Part shown: piece after piece, positions 25,910 to 34,993 of the stretch | How the letters are laid out: each line of letters opens with the position of its first letter | Position numbering within the stretch: position 1 is the stretch's first letter | NCBI GenBank assembly: GCA_902570125.1 | Contig: CACFXK010000001.1 | Location: 62,001 to 126,000 of the forward strand | Direction of reading: 5' to 3' | Length of the DNA stretch: 64,000 nt | Source of the DNA: an uncultured Pelagibacteraceae bacterium | Lineage (GTDB): Bacteria; Pseudomonadota; Alphaproteobacteria; Pelagibacterales; Pelagibacteraceae | The notes under the pieces: model-generated | Told to the model about the DNA's origin: nothing | What the model saw: only the letters and a program-made list of their open reading frames with translations | Database searches by the model: none | Position numbers and translations under genes: made by a program

Positions 25910-27470
25910 TTTCTAATTTACTTTTTATTAATTCTTTAGTTTCTTTAACTCCAAAAAAGCTAATAAAAAAACCAAATCTTGGTCCATTTTCTACCCCAAA
26001 AACTACCTCATATATTAACTTGAACCAATCACGCAAATTTTCTTTATAGCCATTCTCTTTGCCGACTGTATAAATGGTAGTCTGAATATCCTCTGGTTTC
26101 ATTGCGTCATCGCAGTTATCTAAAGAATTTACTAAAGCGTCTAAAGCAATTTTTTCGTTTTTATTTGGTTTTTTATAAATCTTTTTAGATTTTATAACAT
26201 CGTTAAAATATTTAATTGCATAAGATACTAACTTGTCAAAAATTGGATGCATATCCTCATTAATATCTTTCTTATATTTCTTAACAAATTTCCAAAGTAA
26301 TTCTTTATTATCAGCATTGCTGGTCTCTACTAAATTTAATAGCATTGAGAAGGACATAATTGAATTTTCCTTTGGTATTTCTGAATTATGAACATGCCAA
26401 ACGGGGTTCATTAGTTTTTGAAGTTCGTTTTGAGTTTTACCTTTTTCGATAAAATCAAGATATTCATCGACAGCTTTTGGTACTACCTCTCTATAAAGTT
26501 TTTTTGCTCTTTTTGGATTTTGGTACATATACAAGGAGAGACTTTCAGGTGATGCATACTCTAACCATTGATCGATTGTAATACCATTTCCTTTTGACTT
26601 AGATATTTTTTCTCCTTTTTCATCTAAAAATAACTCATATGCAAAGCCAGATGGATTTGACTTGCCTAATAGTTTTATAATTTTTGTAGATAAAATTGCA
26701 CTCTCAGTCAAATCTTTTCCATACATTTCAAAATCTACATCAAGGGCATACCATCTCATAGCCCAATCTACTTTCCATTGTAATTTACAATTTCCATCTA
26801 AAATACTTTGTTCTAATTTTTTGCCATTATTATCAAAAATTATTTTTGAACTTTTAGTATCTAGCTCTGAGACTGGAATCTCTAATACTATCCCTGTATC
26901 TGGACATATTGGTAAAAATGGAGAATATGTTTTTTGTCTTTCTGTGCCAAGGGTAGGAATAATTATATTCATTATTCCCTCATAATTTTTTAAAATTAAT
27001 TTTAATGTATCATTGAAAAAACCAGACTTATATAAAATTGATGAACTTTTAAAACTGTATTCAAACTTAAATTTATCTAAGAAATTTTTTAACATTTCAT
27101 TATTATGTTCGCCAAAACTGTTAAATTTTCCAAATGGATCTGGAACTTGAGTTAAGGGTTTATGAAGATTTTCTTCAAGTTTTTCAGGATTGGGAATATT
27201 TTCAGGAACTTTTCTAAGTCCATCCATATCATCAGAAAAAGTAATTATTTCTTTAGGGAGATCTGATAAATGATTTAAAGCATTAACAATCATTGAGGTT
27301 CTTGCCACTTCAGCAAAGGTGCCAATGTGAGGTAAGCCGCTGGGACCATATCCTGTTTGAAGAATAATTTTCCCCTTATTTTCAATATTTTTTTTTCTCT
27401 CTCTTAGAAGCTTTTTAGCTTCAACAAAGGGCCATGCGTTTGTTTTGTCTATGTTGGTTTTATCTATCAC
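25902..27470 (-). CDS. lysK: lysyl-tRNA synthetase, class I
   Basis: 522 residues with a class I Rossmann fold: HIGH-equivalent 'GPSGLPHIGTFAEVART' (about 43-59) and KMSKS-equivalent 'KISKSKGNGITIDQW' (about 288-302). Its frame, with 'WAMRWYALDVDFEMYGKDL', is that of the archaeal-type LysK found in most alphaproteobacteria instead of the class II LysS. It charges tRNA-Lys. It is upstream of and overlaps pyrD by eight bases, and divergent from trkH. Confidence 0.95.
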   Translation of the reverse strand: MIDKTNIDKTNAWPFVEAKKLLRERKKNIENKGKIILQTGYGPSGLPHIGTFAEVARTSMIVNALNHLSDLPKEIITFSDDMDGLRKVPENIPNPEKLEENLHKPLTQVPDPFGKFNSFGEHNNEMLKNFLDKFKFEYSFKSSSILYKSGFFNDTLKLILKNYEGIMNIIIPTLGTERQKTYSPFLPICPDTGIVLEIPVSELDTKSSKIIFDNNGKKLEQSILDGNCKLQWKVDWAMRWYALDVDFEMYGKDLTESAILSTKIIKLLGKSNPSGFAYELFLDEKGEKISKSKGNGITIDQWLEYASPESLSLYMYQNPKRAKKLYREVVPKAVDEYLDFIEKGKTQNELQKLMNPVWHVHNSEIPKENSIMSFSMLLNLVETSNADNKELLWKFVKKYKKDINEDMHPIFDKLVSYAIKYFNDVIKSKKIYKKPNKNEKIALDALVNSLDNCDDAMKPEDIQTTIYTVGKENGYKENLRDWFKLIYEVVFGVENGPRFGFFISFFGVKETKELIKSKLENV

Positions 27471-27556
27471 TTTTAATTAAACAGCATATAAAATAACGTT
27501 TTTAATAATTCTTATAGAGTTGAAATTTATTTACCATAAAATAATGTCCAATCAAA

Positions 27557-29005
27557 ATGTCCAATTATAAAACAGTTTTTTTTACCTTAGGAATTTTACA
27601 AATTATTTTAGGTTTATCGATGATTGCGCCAATTTTAACGCAGTTTTTTTATGATGAAATTGACTCTAGTTTTATAAGTTCTGGAATTGTAACTGTTATA
27701 TTTGGAATTCTCTTTTTACTATCAAATTTAGATCATGATAAAAAAATTAGCTTACCTCAGGCATTTCTTTTAACAGCATTATCTTGGTTGAGTATTGCTA
27801 TTTTTGGTTCACTTCCATTTATATTTTCTGAGATAAATTTAAGTGCTACAGACGCTTTTTTTGAGAGCATGTCAGGTATTACTACAACTGGATCAACTAT
27901 AATCACCAATTTAAATGAAACTCCAAAAAGTATCTTACTTTGGAGGGGAATGCTTCAATGGTTAGGTGGAATTGGTATTATCGTTATGGCAATTACTTTA
28001 ATGCCGCTAATGAATATTGGTGGAATGCAACTGTTTATTATATCTACAAGCGATACCCCAGAAAAAATTTTACCTAGATCAAAAGAAATAGCATTTAGAC
28101 TGATCTTGGTATACTCAGGATTAACTTTTATATGTGCATTGTTTTATAAAATATTTGGAATGAACTTTTTTGATAGCATAGTTCACTCAATGACAACAAT
28201 TGCAACAGGGGGTTTCTCAAATTATAATGAGTCTATTGGATATTTTGATAGTTCACTTATTGAATTTACATCAATTATATTTATAATTTTAGGAAGTATT
28301 CCATTTATCGCATATATCAAATACTTAAATGGAGACAAAAAAATATTTTTTAACGATACACAAATTAAAACTTTTATAAAGATTGTCCTTTTTTCAATTC
28401 TTTTAATGTATCTATATCTACTTACAAAAAATGAAAGTTTTTTTGATACCAGTATTAGGTCAGTTGCATTTAATGTAATATCAATTTTAACTGGAACCGG
28501 TTATGTAACTCAAAACTTTAGTGATTGGGGTCAATTCCCATTAATCTATTTTATTATTCTTATGTTTATTGGTGGTTGTGCAGGCTCAACAGCTTGTGGG
28601 ATTAAAATATTTAGAGTCCAAATTTTATTCCAGTTTATTTCTGTACAACTAAAGAAAATAATTTATCCAAGAGGTATATTTAAAATAAAATACGAAAATA
28701 ATAATATTGATGAAAAGTTTTTAGCATCTATTATTTCCTTTATTTTTTTATATATCGTAATTTTTTTTATTATAACTGCTCTTTTATCAACAAGTGGTTT
28801 AGATTTGACAACCTCAATATCTGCTGCTGCAACATCGATATCAAATGTAGGACCTGGTTTAGGTGATATTATTGGTCCAAATGGTAACTTTTCTAATTTA
28901 TCTGATTTTTCAAAATGGATTTTAAGCTTAGCGATGATTTTAGGTAGATTAGAGTTGTTTGCTGTACTAGTATTGTTTATTCCATCATTTTGGAGAAAAT
29001 ATTAA
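27557..29005 (+). CDS. trkH: potassium uptake protein TrkH
   Basis: 482 residues with about ten to twelve membrane segments and the four selectivity-loop repeats of the TrkH/KtrB superfamily, visible as 'SMSGITTTGSTII', 'SMTTIATGGFSNYN', 'VISILTGTGYVT' and 'AAATSISNVGPGLGDI', each with the filter glycine. It forms the potassium-conducting subunit and needs TrkA, which is not in the window. The ATG used here is preceded 13 bases upstream by an out-of-frame copy of the same nine bases (see findings). The TAATG stop/start overlaps the next gene. Confidence 0.93.
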   Translation: MSNYKTVFFTLGILQIILGLSMIAPILTQFFYDEIDSSFISSGIVTVIFGILFLLSNLDHDKKISLPQAFLLTALSWLSIAIFGSLPFIFSEINLSATDAFFESMSGITTTGSTIITNLNETPKSILLWRGMLQWLGGIGIIVMAITLMPLMNIGGMQLFIISTSDTPEKILPRSKEIAFRLILVYSGLTFICALFYKIFGMNFFDSIVHSMTTIATGGFSNYNESIGYFDSSLIEFTSIIFIILGSIPFIAYIKYLNGDKKIFFNDTQIKTFIKIVLFSILLMYLYLLTKNESFFDTSIRSVAFNVISILTGTGYVTQNFSDWGQFPLIYFIILMFIGGCAGSTACGIKIFRVQILFQFISVQLKKIIYPRGIFKIKYENNNIDEKFLASIISFIFLYIVIFFIITALLSTSGLDLTTSISAAATSISNVGPGLGDIIGPNGNFSNLSDFSKWILSLAMILGRLELFAVLVLFIPSFWRKY

Positions 29006-30378
29006 TGTCTGAAACAAAACAAAGCTGGGTTGACTCATTATTAGTATATAAAGATATAAGAATGTTAAGAATATTGCTTCTAGGAGCAATAAGTGGTTTT
29101 CCATGGGTATTAATTGCAAGTAGCTTAAGTCTTTGGCTAAAGGAAGAGGGATTAAGTAGATCAACAATTGGTTGGGCAGGATTAATATTTGGAGTTTATG
29201 CTTTTAATTATTTATGGGCTCCAATAATTGATAGAATACAAATTCCACTTTTGACAAAAAAATTAGGACATAGACGAGGTTGGATTGTCTTAATGCAATT
29301 AATCATTTTACTCAGCTTGATAGTTTGGAGTTTTATAAATCCTACACAAAATTTAGCACTTTTGATTAGTGTTGGATTAATAATTGCAATAGCTTCAGCA
29401 ACCCAAGATATAACTGTTGATGCGTTGAGAATTGAACAAATTGACGCAAATGAGGGGAAATCCATGGCAGCAGGTGCAGCTATGGCAGTAGTTGGTTGGT
29501 GGACTGGTTATAAATTAGGAGGCGTTGTAGCACTATTTACTGCTGAATTTTTTCAAAATATGGGAGTAGCAGATTATTGGCAAGCTACTTTTTTAGTTTT
29601 AGGTGTTTTAATTATTTTAATGAATATTTGTTTGATGTTTGTTCATGAACCAATTGATAATAACAGACAAAATAATCAAAAAGAAACAGATCAAATGATT
29701 ATAAACAAACTTGGATCAAGTAATGTTTTAACAAATTTTATTGCTTACATTTCGGGAACTATTGGTGGACCAATAATAAGTTTTTTTAAAAAAAATGGTT
29801 TTGCAATTGCAGTTGGGATATTAGGATTTGTGTTTTTATTTAAAATAGGTGAGGCATTTTTAGGACGTATGTCTATTGTTTTTTATAAAGAAATTGGATT
29901 TTCAAAAGGACAAATAGCAATTTATTCTAAAGGATTAGGATGGATAACAACCGTAGTTTTCACTTTAATAGGTGGTGTAATGGCGATGAGAGCTGGAACA
30001 GTCAAAACTATGTTTTTTGCTGGAGGTTTGATGGCTGTAACTAATTTACTTTTCGCATTATTGGCCTGGACAGGTAAATCAGAATTATTATTTGCAATTG
30101 CTGTGATAGCTGATGATATAACAGCTGCATTTGCAACAGTTGCATTTGTTGCTTTTATTTCTTTATTAGTAGATAGGACCTACACGGCAACCCAATATGC
30201 ATTATTAGCATCCATTGGAACTGCTGGAAGAACTACCCTCGCCTCTTCATCGGGTGCGCTAGTAGATTGGCTAAATGGAGACTGGGGTACATTTTTTATA
30301 ATAACAACTGTAATGGTGATACCATCACTAATTTGTCTTTGGTTTATAAGGAATAAAGTTAAAATTGGTGCAAAATAG
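29005..30378 (+). CDS. ampG: MFS permease, AmpG-like (muropeptide importer)
   Basis: 457 residues with about twelve membrane helices. 'LLGAISGFPWVLIASSLSLWLKEEGLSRSTIGW' and 'LWAPIIDRIQIPLLTKKLGHRRGWIVLMQ' are AmpG-family signatures, as are 'ATQDITVDALRIE' and the late 'VAFVAFISLLVDRTYTATQYALLASI'. The start ATG at 29005 overlaps the trkH stop and has GGAG about ten bases upstream; the frame extends five codons further but that start is less likely. AmpG imports anhydro-muropeptides for recycling. The next gene is a cell-wall peptidase, consistent with this. Confidence 0.86.
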   Translation: MSETKQSWVDSLLVYKDIRMLRILLLGAISGFPWVLIASSLSLWLKEEGLSRSTIGWAGLIFGVYAFNYLWAPIIDRIQIPLLTKKLGHRRGWIVLMQLIILLSLIVWSFINPTQNLALLISVGLIIAIASATQDITVDALRIEQIDANEGKSMAAGAAMAVVGWWTGYKLGGVVALFTAEFFQNMGVADYWQATFLVLGVLIILMNICLMFVHEPIDNNRQNNQKETDQMIINKLGSSNVLTNFIAYISGTIGGPIISFFKKNGFAIAVGILGFVFLFKIGEAFLGRMSIVFYKEIGFSKGQIAIYSKGLGWITTVVFTLIGGVMAMRAGTVKTMFFAGGLMAVTNLLFALLAWTGKSELLFAIAVIADDITAAFATVAFVAFISLLVDRTYTATQYALLASIGTAGRTTLASSSGALVDWLNGDWGTFFIITTVMVIPSLICLWFIRNKVKIGAK

Positions 30379-31120
30379 CTATTTCTGTAAGAATTCCTAT
30401 TTAAACGTTTATGAGCTGGCCTCAAAGAAATCAAATATAAGTACACAATTAATTTACGGTGAAAAATTTAGGATAATTGGAAAAGAGAATGATTTTTTTA
30501 AGATCAGAACTGATTTTGACAATTACTTAGGTTTTATAAAAATTAAAAAATTTAATAAAGTTTTAAACAAATCTCACAAAGTCAGTATATTAAAATCAAA
30601 GATTTATAATAAACCAGAAAACAATATTAAATTTTTAACAAAAAAATACCTTCCATTTTCATCTGAAATTCAGATTATAAGTAAAAAAAATAACTTTGTA
30701 ATGTTTGAAAAGAATAAATGGATAAAGTTAAATGAATTACAAAGATTAAATAAAAGAAATTATAATTTTAGTAAAATATTAAAACTTTTTTTGAATATTA
30801 AATATAAATGGGGTGGCAAAACTTTTGATGGTATTGATTGTTCGGCATTACTCCAAATTTTTTATAAATATAACCATAAGTTCTTTCCTAGAGATACAAA
30901 AGATCAAGTTAAAATCAAAAAAGGTGTTAGCAATAAAAGAGTTTTAAAGAAAGGAGATATTATTTTTTGGAAAGGACATGTTGCAGTTTGTTTAAATACA
31001 AAAGAATTAATTCATGCATATGGTCCAAGAAAAAAAGTAATAATAATGCCAATAATAAAAACCATTAAATTAATTGAAAAAACTACAAATTTAAAAGTGG
31101 TTAAAATTATATCGATTTAG
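30365..31120 (+). CDS. NlpC/P60 family cysteine peptidase with SH3-like domains
   Basis: About 250 residues. The N-terminal half (to about 120) is SH3-like ('NVYELASKKSNISTQLIYGEKFRIIGKENDFFKIRT'), the C-terminal half is NlpC/P60: Cys in 'YKWGGKTFDGIDCSALLQIFY', His in 'KGDIIFWKGHVAVCL', and 'ELIHAYGP'. It should cleave peptide bonds in wall peptides (L-Ala-gamma-D-Glu-diaminopimelate). There is no ATG; the start is TTG (30365) or GTG (30368), inside the 3' end of the AmpG-like gene. No signal peptide is evident, so cytoplasmic processing of imported muropeptides is a fair inference. Confidence 0.85.
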   Translation: MVQNSYFCKNSYLNVYELASKKSNISTQLIYGEKFRIIGKENDFFKIRTDFDNYLGFIKIKKFNKVLNKSHKVSILKSKIYNKPENNIKFLTKKYLPFSSEIQIISKKNNFVMFEKNKWIKLNELQRLNKRNYNFSKILKLFLNIKYKWGGKTFDGIDCSALLQIFYKYNHKFFPRDTKDQVKIKKGVSNKRVLKKGDIIFWKGHVAVCLNTKELIHAYGPRKKVIIMPIIKTIKLIEKTTNLKVVKIISI

Positions 31121-32016
31121 TTTTGATCTCTTCCAAAATCTGGCTTCGCTATATCTTGTTTTAAATTCAATATTTGCTGTCTTACTTTTTTTGAATTAAC
31201 TAATTTTTTTCTCAATGTATTGTCGTCTAAATTTTTAATATTTTTTTTAAAAGATTTTAAATTTTTGATAAATAAGTTTATTGCACTAACAACATTTTTT
31301 TTGTTATTAAAAAAAATATCTCTCCACATTATTTCGTTTGATGCAGCTATCCTTGAAAAATCTCTTAACCCCCCTGCACTAAATTTAATTATATCTTTTT
31401 TTTGAGTTTTTTGAAAATCTTGGGCGGTCTTTATTAAATTGTAAGCTATTAAGTGGGGTAAATGACTTGTAATTGAAAATATCTTATCATGAACTTTCTC
31501 ATCCATAATTATTACTTTTGAACCAATCTTTTTCCAAAAATTTACCAATTTTTTCTGTTTAACTTTGTTTTTGTCACTAAAAACTATACACCATTTATTA
31601 ATAAATAGACTTTTACTTCCATACTTTGGTCCACTTACCTCTGATCCAGATATCGGATGACTCATAATCCAGTCAAGTGACTTTGGAATACTCTTATTTT
31701 TTAATTTTTTAATATTTTCCTTTGTAGAGCCTACATCGGTAATTAAAGATTTTTTACTTAAATACTTATTTAAATAGGGGATAACTGTTTCATACTGACT
31801 CATAGGAGTAGCAAGTATAACAAGATCAATATCTGAAATTTTATTATCTAGTTTCTTTAAAATAATTATTCTTTTATTTATTTTTTTGATTTCTCTAATA
31901 TTTTTTTTTGATTTTTCGAAAACAAAAAAGTTTTTAGAAGTTTTATTATCTATAGATGCTCTTAAAATTGAAGATCCAATTAATCCACAACCGACGATTA
32001 ATATATTTTTAAACAT
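31117..32016 (-). CDS. tyrA: prephenate/arogenate dehydrogenase
   Basis: 299 residues: Rossmann N-terminus 'NILIVGCGLIGSSILRA', 'DLVILATPMSQYETVIPYL', 'ITDVGSTKENI', 'MSHPISGSEVSGPKYGSKSLF' and 'SITSHLPHLIAYNLI' with the catalytic His. It makes 4-hydroxyphenylpyruvate (or tyrosine from arogenate). It has no ACT or chorismate mutase domain. It overlaps hisC by eight bases; the pair HisC-TyrA is a conserved alphaproteobacterial unit in which HisC probably also transaminates aromatic intermediates. Confidence 0.93.
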   Translation of the reverse strand: MFKNILIVGCGLIGSSILRASIDNKTSKNFFVFEKSKKNIREIKKINKRIIILKKLDNKISDIDLVILATPMSQYETVIPYLNKYLSKKSLITDVGSTKENIKKLKNKSIPKSLDWIMSHPISGSEVSGPKYGSKSLFINKWCIVFSDKNKVKQKKLVNFWKKIGSKVIIMDEKVHDKIFSITSHLPHLIAYNLIKTAQDFQKTQKKDIIKFSAGGLRDFSRIAASNEIMWRDIFFNNKKNVVSAINLFIKNLKSFKKNIKNLDDNTLRKKLVNSKKVRQQILNLKQDIAKPDFGRDQN

Positions 32017-33094
32017 TTTTAAAAATTTTTTTCATCTGTTTAATTAAAAGTATATTTTCTTTCACATTTCCAATTGTAAGCCTTAAACAATTTTTAATAC
32101 CATACGAATTCATCTCTCTAAGAATAATTCCTGATTTTTCAAGATTTCTCTCAACAAAGCTCGCATTTAATTTACAACGTTTAAAATCTAAAAGAAAAAA
32201 ATTTGGTCCAATTTCATTTGTTTGAATACTATAAGAATTCATTATTTTTTTTATTTTTCTAGCCCAATCTAAATTATGTTTTACAGATTTTTTTATAAAA
32301 CTTTTATCTTTAAGAGATTCAACTGCGCATTCCTGTGCTATCTTATTTACATTAAACGGTGGTTTAATTTTATATAAAGCATCTATAATTTTTTTACTTC
32401 CATAACCCCATCCAACTCTGAGAGATGCAAGACCATAAATTTTTGAAAAAGTTCTTAATATAAATACATTATTTTGATTTTTAAAAAGTTCCAAGCCTGA
32501 TCTATAATCTTTATTTAACATATATTCAAAATATGCATCGTCGACTACCAATAAAATTTTTTTATTTAATCGCTTCCTTAGCTCTAATAGTTGATTTTTA
32601 GAAATATATGTGCCTGTAGGATTATTTGGATTAGCTATAAATACAATCTTTGTTCTTTTAGTTGTTTTTTTTAAAATTTCATCGTTTGATACTTTAAAAT
32701 TTTTTTCTTTAGAAAATATAACTTTTGCTCCTACTATTTTTGCATAAATTCTGTACATTAAAAAACTGTACTCTGGCACGACTACTTCATCTCCTTTGTT
32801 CAAAAATAACTGACAAAGCATTTGAATAATTTCGTCAGATCCAGATCCACAGATAATCTTATTTTGATTGCAATTGTATTTTTTTGAAATTTTGGATGTT
32901 AATTCCTTAAATTTTCCATCCGGATACTTTGATATATTATTTTTGGATTTTATTATTGCTTTATTAGCATTTTTACTCATGCCTAAGGCTGATTCATTAG
33001 CTGATAGTTTTATAATACTTTTTTTTTTAATTAAGAAGGATCTTCCAGGCTTGTAGACCTCTAGGTTTAATTTTCTAAATAATGGAGTATTCAT
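32009..33094 (-). CDS. hisC: histidinol-phosphate / aromatic aminotransferase
   Basis: 361 residues, fold type I PLP enzyme. 'KLSANESALGMS', 'CGSGSDEIIQMLCQLFLNKGDEVVVPEYSF', 'FIANPNNPTGTYIS', 'VDDAYFEY' and the PLP lysine in 'LRTFSKIYGLASLRVGWG' are all visible, with 'LRLTIGNVKEN' near the end. It acts in histidine synthesis and, given coupling to tyrA, probably in tyrosine/phenylalanine synthesis too. It is divergent from metX across a 184-base region holding the SAM-II riboswitch. Confidence 0.93.
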   Translation of the reverse strand: MNTPLFRKLNLEVYKPGRSFLIKKKSIIKLSANESALGMSKNANKAIIKSKNNISKYPDGKFKELTSKISKKYNCNQNKIICGSGSDEIIQMLCQLFLNKGDEVVVPEYSFLMYRIYAKIVGAKVIFSKEKNFKVSNDEILKKTTKRTKIVFIANPNNPTGTYISKNQLLELRKRLNKKILLVVDDAYFEYMLNKDYRSGLELFKNQNNVFILRTFSKIYGLASLRVGWGYGSKKIIDALYKIKPPFNVNKIAQECAVESLKDKSFIKKSVKHNLDWARKIKKIMNSYSIQTNEIGPNFFLLDFKRCKLNASFVERNLEKSGIILREMNSYGIKNCLRLTIGNVKENILLIKQMKKIFKNV

Positions 33095-33158
33095 GATGCT
33101 TAGTTTTATTAATAAATAGTCAGATAATTAGATAATACAATCAATAATTCTAAAAAAA

Positions 33159-33185
33159 TTGACATCTAAAAAGCTATCTTATAAA
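33159..33185 (+). promoter_or_regulatory. candidate promoter for metX-metW
   Basis: TTGACA (33159-33164), 15-base spacer, TATAAA (33180-33185). The predicted start at about 33191-33194 lies directly at the 5' edge of the SAM-II aptamer, as expected for this compact riboswitch. The spacer is short by two bases. Confidence 0.5.
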
Positions 33186-33192
33186 AGCTTTT

Positions 33193-33251
33193 TTGCGCTG
33201 ATTTAACTGAATTGCGAGCGCTTTAAAAAACCTGCTAAATAAGTTTTTTTT
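33193..33251 (+). ncRNA. SAM-II riboswitch (metX leader)
   Basis: P1 pairs GCGCT (33195-33199) with AGCGC (33217-33221). The loop starts GATTTAAC, and the 3' part carries the conserved GCTAAA (33234-33239). The pseudoknot P2 pairs AACTGAATT (33205-33213) with AAATAAGTT (33237-33245), with G-A and A-A mismatches at the positions where the known metX SAM-II aptamer has them. It binds S-adenosylmethionine and lowers metX expression. A run of eight T follows immediately (33244-33251), so control could be by termination as well as by occlusion. Confidence 0.93.
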
Positions 33252-33278
33252 CTCACAATTCATTTCAGCAAAATTTTT

Positions 33279-34412
33279 ATGAGCAGTTTAAATAAAATGA
33301 AGAATATAATTATTGAGAAAACTATTAAGCTTGATTGTGGTAAAGAAATATCGAACTTTCCATTAGCTTATGAGACTTATGGAAATCTTAATGAGAAGAA
33401 AGATAATGCTATATTAATTTTTCATGCGTTAACTGGCGACCAGTATGCTTCAGGCATCAACCCAATTACAAAAAAAGATGGTTGGTGGAACTATGCAGTT
33501 GGTCCAGGTAAGTCATTCGATACTGATAAATTTTTTGTTATCTGTGCAAATGTTATTGGTGGATGTATGGGATCCTACGGACCAGGAACTATTGATCCTT
33601 TGACCAATAAACCTATAGGTACAAATTTTCCTGTAATTACAATTAACGATATGGTTAACGCACAATACAATCTATTAGATTACTTAAAAATAGAAAAATT
33701 ATTTGCAGTTGCTGGCGGCTCCATGGGTGGAATGCAAGTTTTACAATTCGTATCAAACTTTCCGAATAAGGCTAAAGTAGCTTTGCCAATTGCTTGTACC
33801 GCTAGTCATTCAGCTCAAAATATTGCTTTTAATGAACTTGGAAGGCAAGCAATAATGTCTGATAGCAATTGGAAAGAGGGATTGTATTATGAAAAATCAA
33901 TAAATCCAGATAAAGGTTTGGCTGTGGCTAGGATGGCTGCTCATATCACGTATTTATCAAAACAAGGTTTACAAGAAAAGTTTGGAAGGAATCTTCAAGA
34001 AAGATCTGATTTAAAATTTGGATTTGATGCTGACTTTCAAATTGAGAGTTATTTGAGATATCAAGGTTCTGTATTTGTAGATAGATTCGATGCAAATAGT
34101 TATTTGTATATCACAAGAGCAATGGATTATTTTGATTTAACTAAACAATATGGAGGAAACCTTTCCAAAGCATTTAAAGATACCAAAACAAAATTTTTCA
34201 TCATTTCCTTTACCTCTGATTGGTTATACCCAACCTCTGAGAATAAAGATATTGTAATAGCGCTTAATGCAATTGGTGCTGATGTTGGTTTTGTAGAAAT
34301 AAAAACCGACAAAGGGCACGATTCCTTTCTATTAGAAGTACCAGATTTTTTAAATACTATTAAAAATTATTTAAATACAACTTATTCTAAAATCAATGAA
34401 AAAAGAATTTAA
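33279..34412 (+). CDS. metX: homoserine O-acetyltransferase
   Basis: 377 residues, alpha/beta hydrolase fold. 'LAYETYGNLN', 'HALTGDQY', oxyanion region, nucleophile elbow 'AVAGGSMGGMQVLQ' (Ser148), then 'FTSDWLYP' (Asp) and 'DKGHDSFL' (His) complete the triad. It acylates homoserine for direct sulfhydrylation to homocysteine. Two ATGs are possible (33279, 33297); neither has a strong Shine-Dalgarno sequence. It lies under a SAM-II riboswitch and overlaps metW by 17 bases. Confidence 0.95.
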   Translation: MSSLNKMKNIIIEKTIKLDCGKEISNFPLAYETYGNLNEKKDNAILIFHALTGDQYASGINPITKKDGWWNYAVGPGKSFDTDKFFVICANVIGGCMGSYGPGTIDPLTNKPIGTNFPVITINDMVNAQYNLLDYLKIEKLFAVAGGSMGGMQVLQFVSNFPNKAKVALPIACTASHSAQNIAFNELGRQAIMSDSNWKEGLYYEKSINPDKGLAVARMAAHITYLSKQGLQEKFGRNLQERSDLKFGFDADFQIESYLRYQGSVFVDRFDANSYLYITRAMDYFDLTKQYGGNLSKAFKDTKTKFFIISFTSDWLYPTSENKDIVIALNAIGADVGFVEIKTDKGHDSFLLEVPDFLNTIKNYLNTTYSKINEKRI

Positions 34413-34992
34413 AGTTATTTCTAAGTTTATTGAGGAAAAATCAAGAGTCTTGGACGTTGGATGTGGTGATGGAATTTTGATGGAATATCTATTAAAAAAT
34501 AAAGTGGTAGATGTAAGAGGACTTGAAATTTCTAAAGAAAAAGTAAAAAAATGTTTATCTAAAGGTTTAGCTGTTATTGAAGGTGACGCAGAGAACGATT
34601 TAAAGCAATTTCCAGATTTATCATTTGATTTCGTAATATTAAGTCAAACTCTTCAAGCATTTATGAGCCCAGAAAATGTTATTGAAAATTTATTACGAGT
34701 AGGAAAAAAGGTAATTGTTACAATTCCAAATTTTGGACATTGGAAAGTTAGATTAGATTTGCTATTAAAAGGAGAAATGCCAGTTACAAAGAATTTACCT
34801 TATCAATGGTATAATACACCCAACCTACATATGTGTACAATTCAAGACTTTTATAATTTTTGTAACAACAAAAGAGTTAATATTTATAAATCAATTTCTT
34901 TAAATGGAGAGAAAATTTCAAATATTACAACTTCAAATTTAAAATATAAAAACCTAATATCTGAATTAGGTATTTTTTTATTAGAAAAGTAA
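34396..34992 (+). CDS. metW: methionine biosynthesis protein MetW
   Basis: 198 residues with a class I methyltransferase-like fold: 'RVLDVGCGDGILMEYLL', 'GLEISKEKVKKCLSKGLAVIEGDAENDL', 'FDFVILSQTLQAF', 'IVTIPNFGHWKVR' and 'PYQWYNTPNLHMCTIQDF', which is characteristic of MetW. It pairs with MetX and is needed for methionine synthesis in many proteobacteria, probably by stimulating MetX. Overlap of 17 bases with metX indicates translational coupling and shared SAM-II control. Confidence 0.94.
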   Translation: MKKEFKVISKFIEEKSRVLDVGCGDGILMEYLLKNKVVDVRGLEISKEKVKKCLSKGLAVIEGDAENDLKQFPDLSFDFVILSQTLQAFMSPENVIENLLRVGKKVIVTIPNFGHWKVRLDLLLKGEMPVTKNLPYQWYNTPNLHMCTIQDFYNFCNNKRVNIYKSISLNGEKISNITTSNLKYKNLISELGIFLLEK

Positions 34993-34993
34993 A

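Noticed and set aside
33168-33193. Hairpin AAAAAGCT...AGCTTTTT followed by T, resembling a terminator upstream of metX
   Set aside because: It overlaps the better-supported promoter boxes and ends at the first bases of the SAM-II aptamer. Neither neighbouring gene is transcribed rightward into it, so there is nothing to terminate.
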